DNA of 14,814 nt. It comes from Bacteroidales bacterium UBA5219 (GTDB lineage: Bacteria; Bacteroidota; Bacteroidia; Bacteroidales; ML635J-15). The notes beneath the pieces are model-generated. The model saw only the letters and a list, made by a program, of their open reading frames with translations, was not told the DNA's origin and did not search any database. The DNA is taken from assembly GCA_002412425.1 (NCBI GenBank), contig DHVB01000058.1:42305-57118 (forward strand). The letters run 5' to 3'. Shown in pieces: positions 8,928 to 14,765 of the stretch; the first letter of the stretch is position 1, and the number at the start of each line of letters is the position of its first letter. Made by a program: the position numbers and the translations under genes.

Positions 8928-10544
8928 ATGCAAAAATTTATTTTTCTTTCAATATTTGTTTTAGTGTTCACACTATCGTGCAAAGATAAAAAAAACTATT
9001 CGTTTGAAAACAATTTAATTCCAAAACCTTTAGAATTAAATTTCAACAATGGAGAGCTTGAAGTTAAAGACAATATTTATCTTGTTTTTACCGACAATAG
9101 TGTTGATGCACAAAGAGTTCAAAATTTTGTAAAAAACTTTTTAGGAAGCGTTTATAATGTTAGTGTTGTTTCTGAAAAGCAAAAAGATGGAACAAATATT
9201 TTCTTTAAAATTGCTGGAGAAGGCGATAACGAATCATATACTTTAAATATTGACAAAAACGGTGTAGAATTAGTTTCTCCTGCTTATAATGGTTTGTTTT
9301 TAGGATTTCAGACTTTACGTCAATTATTTCCAGCAGAGCTTGAAGCTGGTGAAAAACCTGAAACAGTAAACTTGCCTTATGTTAGCATAAAAGACAGTCC
9401 ACGCTTTAAATACAGAGGAATGCACATGGACGTATGTCGTCATTTTTTTGGTGTTGAAAATGTAAAAACTTATATCGATATGTTGGTAATGCATAAATTT
9501 AACACTTTGCACATGCATTTAACCGACGACCAAGGTTGGAGAATTGAAATTAAAGCATTTCCAAACCTATCAACAATCTCTTCAACTCGCAGAGGAACTG
9601 TAATAAAACAAAATTGGGGCGAATACGACGAAATTCCTGTAAGTGGAATGTTTACTCAAGACCAAATTCGCGAAATTGTTAAATATGCCGAAGATAGATT
9701 TATTACTATTATTCCAGAAATTGAAATGCCTGGTCATGCTCTTGCTGCGTTGGCTGCTTACCCAGAATTAGGTTGCACTGGTGGTCCTTACGAAGTTAGC
9801 AGAACTTGGGGAGTTTTTGATGATGTATTTTGTGCAGGTAACGAAAAAACTTTTGAATTTTTTGAAAAAGTAATTGATGAAGTTGTTGAGTTGTTTCCTA
9901 ACTCTCCATATATTCATGTTGGCGGAGATGAATGTCCTAAAGTAAGATGGAAAGAATGTCCAAAATGTCAACAAAGAATAAAAGACGAAAATCTTGCTAA
10001 CGAAGAAGAATTACAAAGCTATTTTATTACAAGAATGGAAAAATACATAAACAGCAAAGGCAAACGCATTATAGGTTGGGACGAAATTTTAGAAGGTGGC
10101 TTAGCTCCAGATGCAACAGTTATGTCGTGGCGTGGAACTGAAGGAGCTGTTGCTGCTGCAAAACTTGGACACGATGCTATTTTATGTCCTGGAAGCCATT
10201 GTTATTTCGACCATTATCAAAGCGAAGATAAAGAAAACGAACCTTTAGCAATTTGTTGCTACACAAGTACAGAAAAAGTTTATTCATGGGAACCAATTCC
10301 AGATAGTATTCCTGTAGAACAACATAAACATTTTCTTGGTGTTCAAGCAAATTTATGGGCTGAATATATTAAGGAATTTTCTCACTTACAATATATGGCT
10401 TTCCCTCGTATGACTGCTTTAAGCGAAGTTGCATGGAGTACAGAACGCGACCCAGATTATGCACAATTCAAAAAACGCTTACAAGTAATGTTTAAAAGAT
10501 ACGATAAAGCTGGCTATAACTATGCAAAACACGAACTAGAATAA
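8928..10544 (+). CDS. Beta-N-acetylhexosaminidase, GH20 family lipoprotein
   Basis: 538 residues. It releases terminal beta-linked GlcNAc or GalNAc by substrate-assisted catalysis, probably at the outer membrane or in the periplasm. The start MQKFIFLSIFVLVFTLSC is a lipoprotein signal with the lipidated Cys at 18. Residues about 30-155 form the GH20b domain (NLIPKPLELNFNNGEL, then YNGLFLGFQTLRQLFP). The GH20 barrel follows, opening with DSPRFKYRGMHMDVCRHFF and HMHLTDDQGWRIEIK. The catalytic Asp-Glu pair is D334-E335 in YIHVGGDECPK, with substrate-binding Trp residues in MSWRGTEGAV and GVQANLWAEYI. The length fits single-copy Bacteroidota enzymes. It is divergent from the beta-mannosidase with one base between the start codons, and a Nudix gene follows after 11 bases. 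The pairing of activities suits trimming of the Man-GlcNAc core of glycoproteins or of chitooligosaccharides. Confidence 0.95.
   Translation: MQKFIFLSIFVLVFTLSCKDKKNYSFENNLIPKPLELNFNNGELEVKDNIYLVFTDNSVDAQRVQNFVKNFLGSVYNVSVVSEKQKDGTNIFFKIAGEGDNESYTLNIDKNGVELVSPAYNGLFLGFQTLRQLFPAELEAGEKPETVNLPYVSIKDSPRFKYRGMHMDVCRHFFGVENVKTYIDMLVMHKFNTLHMHLTDDQGWRIEIKAFPNLSTISSTRRGTVIKQNWGEYDEIPVSGMFTQDQIREIVKYAEDRFITIIPEIEMPGHALAALAAYPELGCTGGPYEVSRTWGVFDDVFCAGNEKTFEFFEKVIDEVVELFPNSPYIHVGGDECPKVRWKECPKCQQRIKDENLANEEELQSYFITRMEKYINSKGKRIIGWDEILEGGLAPDATVMSWRGTEGAVAAAKLGHDAILCPGSHCYFDHYQSEDKENEPLAICCYTSTEKVYSWEPIPDSIPVEQHKHFLGVQANLWAEYIKEFSHLQYMAFPRMTALSEVAWSTERDPDYAQFKKRLQVMFKRYDKAGYNYAKHELE
8981..9013 (-). promoter_or_regulatory. 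Candidate promoter of the beta-mannosidase operon, inside the GH20 gene
   Basis: On the minus strand TATCTTTG (8988-8981) matches TAnnTTTG, with TTG at 9013-9011 after 22 bases, slightly longer than the ideal spacing. It lies over the lipobox codons of the divergent hexosaminidase gene. Predicted transcription start near 8974 gives a leader of about 48 bases to the ATG at 8926. Confidence 0.45.
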
Positions 10545-10555
10545 TTATTAAAACT

Positions 10556-11212
10556 ATGGGAAATATTGAATTATTTAACAAATTAAAAACTTTGATGCAA
10601 AATCCTTTACCGGGAATGTGCGCTCAAGAAAAAATGATTCCTAATTTTCCTGATAATACTCCAGAATATTTTAATTATGATAAAAATTTGAGAGATGCGG
10701 CAGTTTTAATTGTTTTGTTTGAAGAAGATACAAGATTAAAAACATTTTTTATAGAACGCATGCCCGAACCAGGACCACATTCTGGTCAGATTGCTTTTCC
10801 GGGTGGACGTGTTGAAAAAATAGATAAAGATTTATTCGACACTGCTATACGCGAAGCTTTTGAAGAAACAGGCGTGAAAGTAAAACGAGAAAATATATTA
10901 GGCAGTCTCACTCCTGTTGAAATTCCTATAAGCGGTTTTTCTGTTCTTCCTGTAGTGGCTTTTTACGACACAATCCCAAAATTTATTCCTTGCGAAAAAG
11001 AAGTGAAGTCTGTTTTTACTGTTGATTTGTTTAATTTGTTTGAAAGTGAAAGCATAAAAAATGTTTCTACAAGAAATATCGAAGTTCAAGCTCCATGTTT
11101 TATTAGTGATGATAAAATAATTTGGGGGGCTACAGCTATGGTTCTAAAAGAGTTTAAAGAGATGCTCAAATGTTTCCATTATATTCTTCTATTTTTTGAG
11201 CTTCTAATTTAA
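10556..11212 (+). CDS. Nudix hydrolase, CoA-pyrophosphatase (NudL/NUDT7-like)
   Basis: 218 residues, soluble. It is expected to split CoA or acyl-CoA into phosphopantetheine and 3',5'-ADP. The CoA-type signature precedes the Nudix box: FFIERMPEPGPHSGQIAFPGG (about 64-84). The box runs GGRVEKIDKDLFDTAIRE then AFEETGV, with metal-binding Glu residues at 100, 103 and 104. There is one extra residue compared with MutT, as in NUDT7-type CoAses. The gene lies 11 bases after the GH20 gene and is probably co-transcribed without a pathway link. The end is odd: the last 16 residues (MLKCFHYILLFFELLI) overlap the 3' end of the convergent gene by 47 bases and look hydrophobic and non-conserved. This suggests that the native stop was lost when the neighbouring block was joined. 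Confidence 0.9.
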   Translation: MGNIELFNKLKTLMQNPLPGMCAQEKMIPNFPDNTPEYFNYDKNLRDAAVLIVLFEEDTRLKTFFIERMPEPGPHSGQIAFPGGRVEKIDKDLFDTAIREAFEETGVKVKRENILGSLTPVEIPISGFSVLPVVAFYDTIPKFIPCEKEVKSVFTVDLFNLFESESIKNVSTRNIEVQAPCFISDDKIIWGATAMVLKEFKEMLKCFHYILLFFELLI

Positions 11213-11690
11213 GCTGTTGTATAAAGCTTAAGCCTTGCATAGGCGTGCTATTTGCCAAGTCAAAGTTTTTTATCATAGATACTATATCTACCATAGTTGG
11301 TTGATGCTGATATAAAATAGTTGGCTCTTTTACAGTTTCAATAATTTCTTCTTGTTTGCTTTTTTTCCATGTTGCATAATCCTTTTTTATATTAATATCG
11401 GTAAGCGAAAAAACTATATTTCCTTCGTTCTCTTCAAAAGCTTTTGCTCCAATTTTTTCAGAAACATTTGCCATACTCAAATTACCTTTCTCTACCTCAC
11501 TAACAGGAAAACCCAAACTCAGCACCTCCGCTCCAATACTTTTTATAAATTTTGAGCTTACTTTATACTCCTTTATCTTTTGCACAAACACCATAGCATC
11601 CTCGTTGTAGCACTTATAAAACAATCCCTCTTTAAAAAAAGTAACTATTTTTTTATCAGTTGCATATTCTATTTTTTCTGCTATGGTCAT
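11166..11690 (-). CDS. MutS-domain-I-like (MSL-type) small protein, probable DGR accessory factor
   Basis: 174 residues, soluble, no signal peptide. The N-terminal part (about 1-100) resembles the mismatch-binding domain I of MutS: IVTFFKEGLFYKCYNEDAM carries the pattern G-x-F-Y-x(2)-Y-x(2)-D-A (G22, F24, Y25, Y28, D31, A32), followed by IGAEVLSLGFPVSEVEKG. None of the MutS clamp or ATPase domains are present. A charged linker (WKKSKQEEIIETVKEP) leads to a C-terminal helix-rich tail with the phrase NSTPMQGLSFIQQLK. From memory, a MutS-like (MSL) protein is one of the accessory types found beside DGRs, and its position next to the FISUMP gene fits. Two hairpins stand between the two genes. The 3' end overlaps the convergent Nudix gene by 47 bases. 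The biochemical role is unknown; the MSL link is family knowledge plus inference. Confidence 0.65.
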   Translation of the reverse strand: MTIAEKIEYATDKKIVTFFKEGLFYKCYNEDAMVFVQKIKEYKVSSKFIKSIGAEVLSLGFPVSEVEKGNLSMANVSEKIGAKAFEENEGNIVFSLTDINIKKDYATWKKSKQEEIIETVKEPTILYQHQPTMVDIVSMIKNFDLANSTPMQGLSFIQQLKLEAQKIEEYNGNI

Positions 11691-11704
11691 AGGATGTATA
11701 TTTC

Positions 11705-11730
11705 AAAAAAAAATCGTCCCGCAAAGCGGG
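11705..11730 (-). terminator. Second terminator-like hairpin, upstream of the MSL-type gene
   Basis: Read on the minus strand, CCCGC-TTT-GCGGG (5-bp stem, 3-base loop) is followed by ACGA and nine T residues (11713-11705). It lies just upstream of the ATG at 11690, so it may attenuate read-through from the FISUMP gene into the MSL-type gene. No TAnnTTTG box of its own is visible before the ATG. Confidence 0.5.
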
Positions 11731-11768
11731 TATTAATAAAAACTCCCTGCCCTGCGGGACAGGGAGTT
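11731..11768 (-). terminator. Strong Rho-independent-like hairpin after the FISUMP gene
   Basis: A near-perfect stem: AACTCCCTG (11741-11749) with CAGGGAGTT (11760-11768), extended by CCC/GGG with one bulged base and a 3-base loop. On the minus strand it is followed by TTTTTATTAATA, so it looks like a textbook terminator for the T9SS-FISUMP operon. It starts about 40 bases after the FISUMP stop codon. In characterised DGRs a hairpin or cruciform just downstream of the variable region helps target recognition, so it could have a second role here. Confidence 0.75.
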
Positions 11769-11809
11769 AAAGTGTCAAAGTGTCAAATCGCTTCGCTTTT
11801 CAAAGTGTC
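11769..11809. repeat. Three AAAGTGTC direct repeats between the FISUMP stop and its hairpin
   Basis: AAAGTGTC occurs at 11769-11776, 11777-11784 and 11802-11809. The last two are separated by a short segment containing GCTTCGCT. The third copy touches the stop codon of the FISUMP gene. Function unknown; the tract sits exactly between the variable region and the hairpin. Confidence 0.6.
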
Positions 11810-13419
11810 TAATCCTTAAGGCAGCGGACAGAAAAGCCGCCTGCGCGGCTGTAGCTGTACATGAGGGCATTGCTGCTGTAGAAGAGCAGGCTACTGGCGT
11901 AGGTACCACTTACCGTACTTGACCAGTAGCTGCCGTCGCTACCCACATTGTAGAGCGTGCCATTGCTGTAGACGCGGCTGCCGGCCACGGGCAATTTAAG
12001 CGGCGAGGCAAAAGCTCCGGCTTCATTGTTGCTGCTCCAACTTGTACGCTCAGCTTCCCATTCGGCTTCTGTTGGTAGTCGGTAACCACTTGGGCATGGG
12101 TTGTTTGTGCCACTTACACCCTGCCAAAGGTTATCGTTTTGCGGGTTGCGCCAGTCGTATGGACTACTGCCATTGGTTATAAAATTGCCATGCCCTGGAG
12201 TATCACTTGTTGCCAATGTAGATGTTGTACCTGATGTACGGCTTTCGTGACCATCGGCTGCACGCCCCCATTGGTACAAGTCGCCATAAGCGGCAGCATC
12301 GGTACTTGAGGTTGCAACTTGCGATGCACCAAGATTGCGATCCATCCATATTTCACCGGTGGTTGGGTTGGTAACATTTGATGGAGGAGGTGTTCCGCCT
12401 ATCCATGTAGGTACACCACCTATCATTTGTAATGTGGCACCTTCGTTTGTTGTGGCTGCAACAGTTACCCATGCAGTGCCGTTCCAGTAAACCATGTCAC
12501 CTGCATTACCGGAAGTTGGTAGTTCTAGGTAGCTTTGCAAATCGCTTATCTGGCTCTCGGTTATTGAAATGCCTGTTGATTTATCCCATGCACTGAATAC
12601 AGGGTCGGTTTCGCTTGTTAAAAATCCGCTTACATCAGGTATTTCGCTACGAACTTGTGCAGTTGAATCACCTAATGCTGTTTTAGTAGCTAATGTGCTT
12701 AAATCTTGGTCGCCTGTGTTTACTCCTGATAGATTACTCAAATTAGTTATATCAGTTGCATTAATATTGGCTGCCTGACTGCTTGTAAATGTTGGGTCGG
12801 TTTCGCTTGTTAAAAATCCGCTTACATCAGGTATTTCGCTACGAACTTGTGCAGTTGAATCACCTAATGCTGTTTTAGTAGCCAATGTGCTAAGGTCTTG
12901 GTCGCCTGTATTTACACCTGAAAGATTACCTAAATTGGTAATGTCGGTAGCGGTTATGTTTGCTGCCTGACTGCTTGTGAATGTTGGGTCGGTTTCTGTA
13001 ATTCCACCTGTTACTGTTTCCGCAGTTTTTGCATGCAAAGCATAAGGCACACTCAACAACTGACTTGTTCCTGTAATAGTGTAACTTGTTCCACCTGTTG
13101 GGTCGGTTTCTGTTTTAATGAAATAAGGTCCGTTTGACCAGTCAATGGTTGCAAATGTACCTGAAACTACAGTTCCCGAACCAATTTCTACACTTACCAA
13201 TCCATTGGCATTAGAGGTTGGTGTTTGGGTTTCTACATAAACGGCTGTTCCACTTGCAGAACCTTGTAGTATGCTTAATTGCATACCTACGGCAGAAGAT
13301 GTAACCAAATTATTACTTCCGTCACGTACAACAGCTTGATAACTCATTTTTTCGGGTGATTGAGCGAACACGCTTGCAGTCATTATTAATGCTGCACAAA
13401 TTGTAATTATCTTTTTCAT
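11809..13419 (-). CDS. FISUMP-domain surface protein with a DGR-type variable C terminus
   Basis: 536 residues. A signal peptide (MKKIITICAALIMTASVFAQS) is followed by an N-terminal module beginning EKMSYQAVVRDGSNNLV and ending SVPYALHAKTAETV (about 23-135), common in Bacteroidota FISUMP proteins. Two 64-residue tandem repeats occupy about 146-273 (TETDPTFTSSQ, NLSGVNTGDQDLSTLATKT, DVSGFLTSE), resembling phage tail-fibre stalks. A linker (AGDMVYWNGTAWVTV) leads to the FISUMP domain, about 350-536 (GEIWMDRNLGAS, DLYQWGRAADG, CPSGYRLPTEAEW), a C-type-lectin-related fold. Its last 56 residues hold the variable region (about 481-527), ending GFSVRCLKD. The gene is preceded by a T9SS-sorted protein 6 bases upstream, probably as one operon. 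No sorting domain is present on this protein itself. The expected job is ligand binding at the cell surface by a hypervariable tip. Confidence 0.9.
   Translation of the reverse strand: MKKIITICAALIMTASVFAQSPEKMSYQAVVRDGSNNLVTSSAVGMQLSILQGSASGTAVYVETQTPTSNANGLVSVEIGSGTVVSGTFATIDWSNGPYFIKTETDPTGGTSYTITGTSQLLSVPYALHAKTAETVTGGITETDPTFTSSQAANITATDITNLGNLSGVNTGDQDLSTLATKTALGDSTAQVRSEIPDVSGFLTSETDPTFTSSQAANINATDITNLSNLSGVNTGDQDLSTLATKTALGDSTAQVRSEIPDVSGFLTSETDPVFSAWDKSTGISITESQISDLQSYLELPTSGNAGDMVYWNGTAWVTVAATTNEGATLQMIGGVPTWIGGTPPPSNVTNPTTGEIWMDRNLGASQVATSSTDAAAYGDLYQWGRAADGHESRTSGTTSTLATSDTPGHGNFITNGSSPYDWRNPQNDNLWQGVSGTNNPCPSGYRLPTEAEWEAERTSWSSNNEAGAFASPLKLPVAGSRVYSNGTLYNVGSDGSYWSSTVSGTYASSLLFYSSNALMYSYSRAGGFSVRCLKD
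11839..11979 (-). other. Probable DGR variable region (VR) with conserved 3' end at 11809-11838
   Basis: Within the FISUMP domain many codons have the form NNC. In the stretch after YWSSTVSGT the codons TAC, AGC, CTC, TAC, CTC, TAC, AGC, TAC, AGC and GGC (residues Y, S, L, Y, L, Y, S, Y, S, G) fall where this family, as I recall it, carries Asn (AAC) in template repeats. All can be reached by replacing only A in the first two positions. The following codons GGC TTT TCT GTC CGC TGC (residues GFSVRC) are the constant end and would be the initiation-of-homology segment. No template repeat was found in the window. Confidence 0.62.
12602..12985 (-). repeat. Two tandem 192-bp repeats coding the stalk of the FISUMP protein
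   Basis: Unit one spans 12602-12793 and unit two 12794-12985, with the beginning of a third (GGGTCGGTTTC) at 12986. The first ~90 bases of the units are identical; the remainder differs at many mostly silent positions. Each unit codes 64 residues with the phrase GVNTGDQDLS. The pattern indicates duplication followed by partial sequence exchange. Confidence 0.9.
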
Positions 13420-13425
13420 GATTTC

Positions 13426-13914
13426 TTAGTTTTTAATGATTTTAAATGATTGAACTTTTTTGTTTTTCTGGTTTACAACATTGATAAAATAAGTAGCTGG
13501 CGGCAAACTATTCATGTTTATTTGCGTTTGCTGTGCTACAATTTGTCCGTTGCTTAACTGTTTCCCTTGCATATCAAATAGCTGGTAAGACAATTTCTCG
13601 TTGTTGTAATCGCTTATTTGCAAGGTTAAATTATCCATTGTCGGGTTAGGAAATGCAGTCAGCGAAATATTTAGTGCTGTTTCCTTTATACCAACAGTAA
13701 AAATTTCGTAGGCATGTTGTACGCCTTGGTCAACAGTTCCACTACTTCCTGTATTGGAGGTGTAAACTACCTGTCCTACGCTGTAAGCAACTGTACCACC
13801 ACTTCCAGTGGCGTCACCACCTGAGGCGTTTGTGCTTTCTTGAGCTTGTGCAAAGCTCGCCCATAGCAGTCCTGCTGCTAGCAGTGCAATGGGTCTTGAT
13901 TTGTTTTTTGTCAT
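13426..13914 (-). CDS. Small secreted protein with T9SS type A sorting domain
   Basis: 162 residues. A signal peptide (about 1-25, ending ASFAQAQ) precedes a short Gly/Ser/Thr-rich module (ESTNASGGDATGSGGTVAYS, then GQVVYTSNTG and VDQGVQHAYEI). The C-terminal domain (about 82-162) is the type A sorting domain: TAFPNPTMDNLTLQI, LSYQLFDMQGKQL, LPPATYFINVV and the closing KSFKI-like VQSFKIIKN. Such proteins are exported by the T9SS and anchored at the cell surface. The mature region is only about 55 residues, too short for an enzyme, so it may be a surface adaptor or partner for the FISUMP protein encoded 6 bases downstream. No TAnnTTTG box is seen in its upstream region, so its promoter is undetermined. 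The exact role is not known. Confidence 0.85.
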   Translation of the reverse strand: MTKNKSRPIALLAAGLLWASFAQAQESTNASGGDATGSGGTVAYSVGQVVYTSNTGSSGTVDQGVQHAYEIFTVGIKETALNISLTAFPNPTMDNLTLQISDYNNEKLSYQLFDMQGKQLSNGQIVAQQTQINMNSLPPATYFINVVNQKNKKVQSFKIIKN

Positions 13915-14001
13915 ATTACTTGTTTTAATTGTTAATACTCGTTTTTACTTATCTGTTTTTGTTACTGTTTCATGTTTGTTGTGGAGTTTTCTCCCACTGA
14001 A

Positions 14002-14137
14002 TGCTAACGTTTTGCAGCTAAGAAACGTGGGGCATTTCGAAGCAATTTCCTGTCCGCCCGAGACAAAGGTTGCCACGAAGTACGAAACATGGGGTTACCA
14101 CTGTCCGCCCCATGTTTTCTTAGGTGCTGTTATGGGC
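14002..14137 (-). repeat. Imperfect inverted repeat resembling an integron attC site
   Basis: The left arm TAACGTTTTGCAGCTAAGAA (from 14005), continuing to GTGGGGC at 14033, pairs with the right arm 14107-14132 (GCCCCATGTTTTCTTAGG, then TGCTGTTA) with a few unpaired bases. On the minus strand it begins GCCCATAAC and ends CGTTAGCATTC, giving outer boxes ATAAC and GTTAGCA, near the attC core pattern RYYYAAC...GTTRRRY but not perfect. Length of about 135 bases is within the attC range. Between the arms, TGTCCGCCC occurs twice, and GAAACATGGGG (14084) can also pair with 14108-14119. It lies after the minus-strand lipoprotein gene, where a cassette would have its attC. Confidence 0.45.
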
Positions 14138-14180
14138 TGGTTTTCTGTCTGACTGTCCACAGAAAGTCAGACGGAAACCA
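14138..14180. terminator. Hairpin downstream of the small lipoprotein gene
   Basis: TGGTTTTCTGTCTGACT (14138-14154) pairs with AGTCAGACGGAAACCA (14165-14180), with a single bulge, one mismatch and a 10-base loop. There is no strong T-run on either side, so it may be a factor-assisted terminator or an RNA-protecting structure at the end of the lipoprotein transcript. It abuts the attC-like repeat. Confidence 0.45.
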
Positions 14181-14288
14181 ATTTTAAGGCATTGATTGAT
14201 ACCCTACTTATTTCTTCAATTTTTTTTCAATGACATTACCACCTTATGCTTTAAGAGAGGAAGTTTTGTCGTCATTTACTAACATTTG

Positions 14289-14645
14289 TCAATCATTCCT
14301 GTCTATGAGTTTTACAGTAATATTATTACTTGCATCAATTACAATGTCATAGTCATAGCAAGTGGTTACATCTACTTTTTTCTCGATTTCAGTATTATCA
14401 ACAGAAACTGTAAAAGTTACTTGCCCTGGATCATAACTGCTGTACGAGGAAGCTGTTCCTGTTTCAACATTATTAATGTTTACAGTACTTCCTTCTGATG
14501 TCTTAATCTGAACATCAGCTTTATCTGTCCCGTTATTAACAATTCTTGCTCTAGGGTCTTCGTCTTTACATTTCTTGCAACTACTCATTGTAACTGCAAG
14601 AAGTCCTGTCAGAACGATTGTCATTAAGATTTTTAAGTTTTTCAT
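14289..14645 (-). CDS. Small lipoprotein of unknown function, cassette-like
   Basis: 118 residues. A lipoprotein signal (MKNLKILMTIVLTGLLAVTMSSC) gives a lipidated Cys at 23, followed by KKCKDEDP, a charged spacer often seen in surface-exposed lipoproteins. The remainder, about 85 residues, looks like a single small beta-sandwich: ARIVNNGTDKADVQIKTS, TVNINNVETGTASSYSS, VTFTVSVDNTEIEKKVDV, YDYDIVIDASNNITVKLID. I do not recognise a named family; I have an impression of similar short lipoproteins in other Bacteroidota. It has its own promoter and is followed by the attC-like repeat, as expected for a gene cassette. It does not appear to belong to the T9SS-FISUMP operon. Confidence 0.75.
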   Translation of the reverse strand: MKNLKILMTIVLTGLLAVTMSSCKKCKDEDPRARIVNNGTDKADVQIKTSEGSTVNINNVETGTASSYSSYDPGQVTFTVSVDNTEIEKKVDVTTCYDYDIVIDASNNITVKLIDRND

Positions 14646-14730
14646 TGTAACAAATTTTAATTTCCCTACTCGTTTGGCTTTTCGGTGTCGCCCCGTTTTT
14701 TAAGTGGTCGCTGGTCTCCACTTTTAAAAG

Positions 14731-14765
14731 CAAATTTACTCTAAACTATCATTATAACGGGTCAA
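14731..14765 (-). promoter_or_regulatory. Candidate promoter of the small lipoprotein gene
   Basis: On the minus strand TAAATTTG (14738-14731) matches TAnnTTTG, with TTG at 14765-14763 after 24 bases, longer than ideal. The leader to the ATG at 14645 would be about 80 bases. The sequence CCCGTTATAATG just upstream (minus strand, around 14760-14749) could be the end of a preceding attC-like core. Confidence 0.4.

Larger units (their letters stand above)
13915..14288. other. Gene-free stretch between the T9SS operon and the small lipoprotein
   Basis: No credible gene. It contains the leader of the T9SS-sorted protein gene (13915-14001), a large attC-like inverted repeat (14002-14137), a separate hairpin (14138-14180) and the 3' flank of the lipoprotein gene (14181-14288), which includes a run of eight T at 14221-14228. 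An 87-codon open frame on the plus strand crosses the repeat and is judged spurious. Confidence 0.7.

Noticed and set aside
8927..8983. Longer start of the beta-mannosidase gene
   Set aside because: It would bury the lipoprotein signal 19 residues inside and overlap the divergent gene; the ATG at 8926 gives a proper signal peptide.
11691..11808. DGR template repeat looked for between the FISUMP and MSL-type genes
   Set aside because: No AAC-rich copy of the variable region is present here, nor did I see one elsewhere in the window; no reverse transcriptase motif (such as YxDD) was found in any open frame.
11580..11819. 79-codon open frame on the plus strand over the hairpins
   Set aside because: It translates terminator hairpins and direct repeats; antisense to the MSL-type gene.
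12602..12985. Direct repeats considered as a CRISPR-like array
   Set aside because: Units are 192 bases, contiguous and in frame; they encode protein repeats without spacers.
13889..14152. 87-codon open frame on the plus strand
   Set aside because: It crosses the start of the T9SS-sorted gene in antisense and reads through the inverted repeat; its composition is that of a folded repeat and not of a protein.
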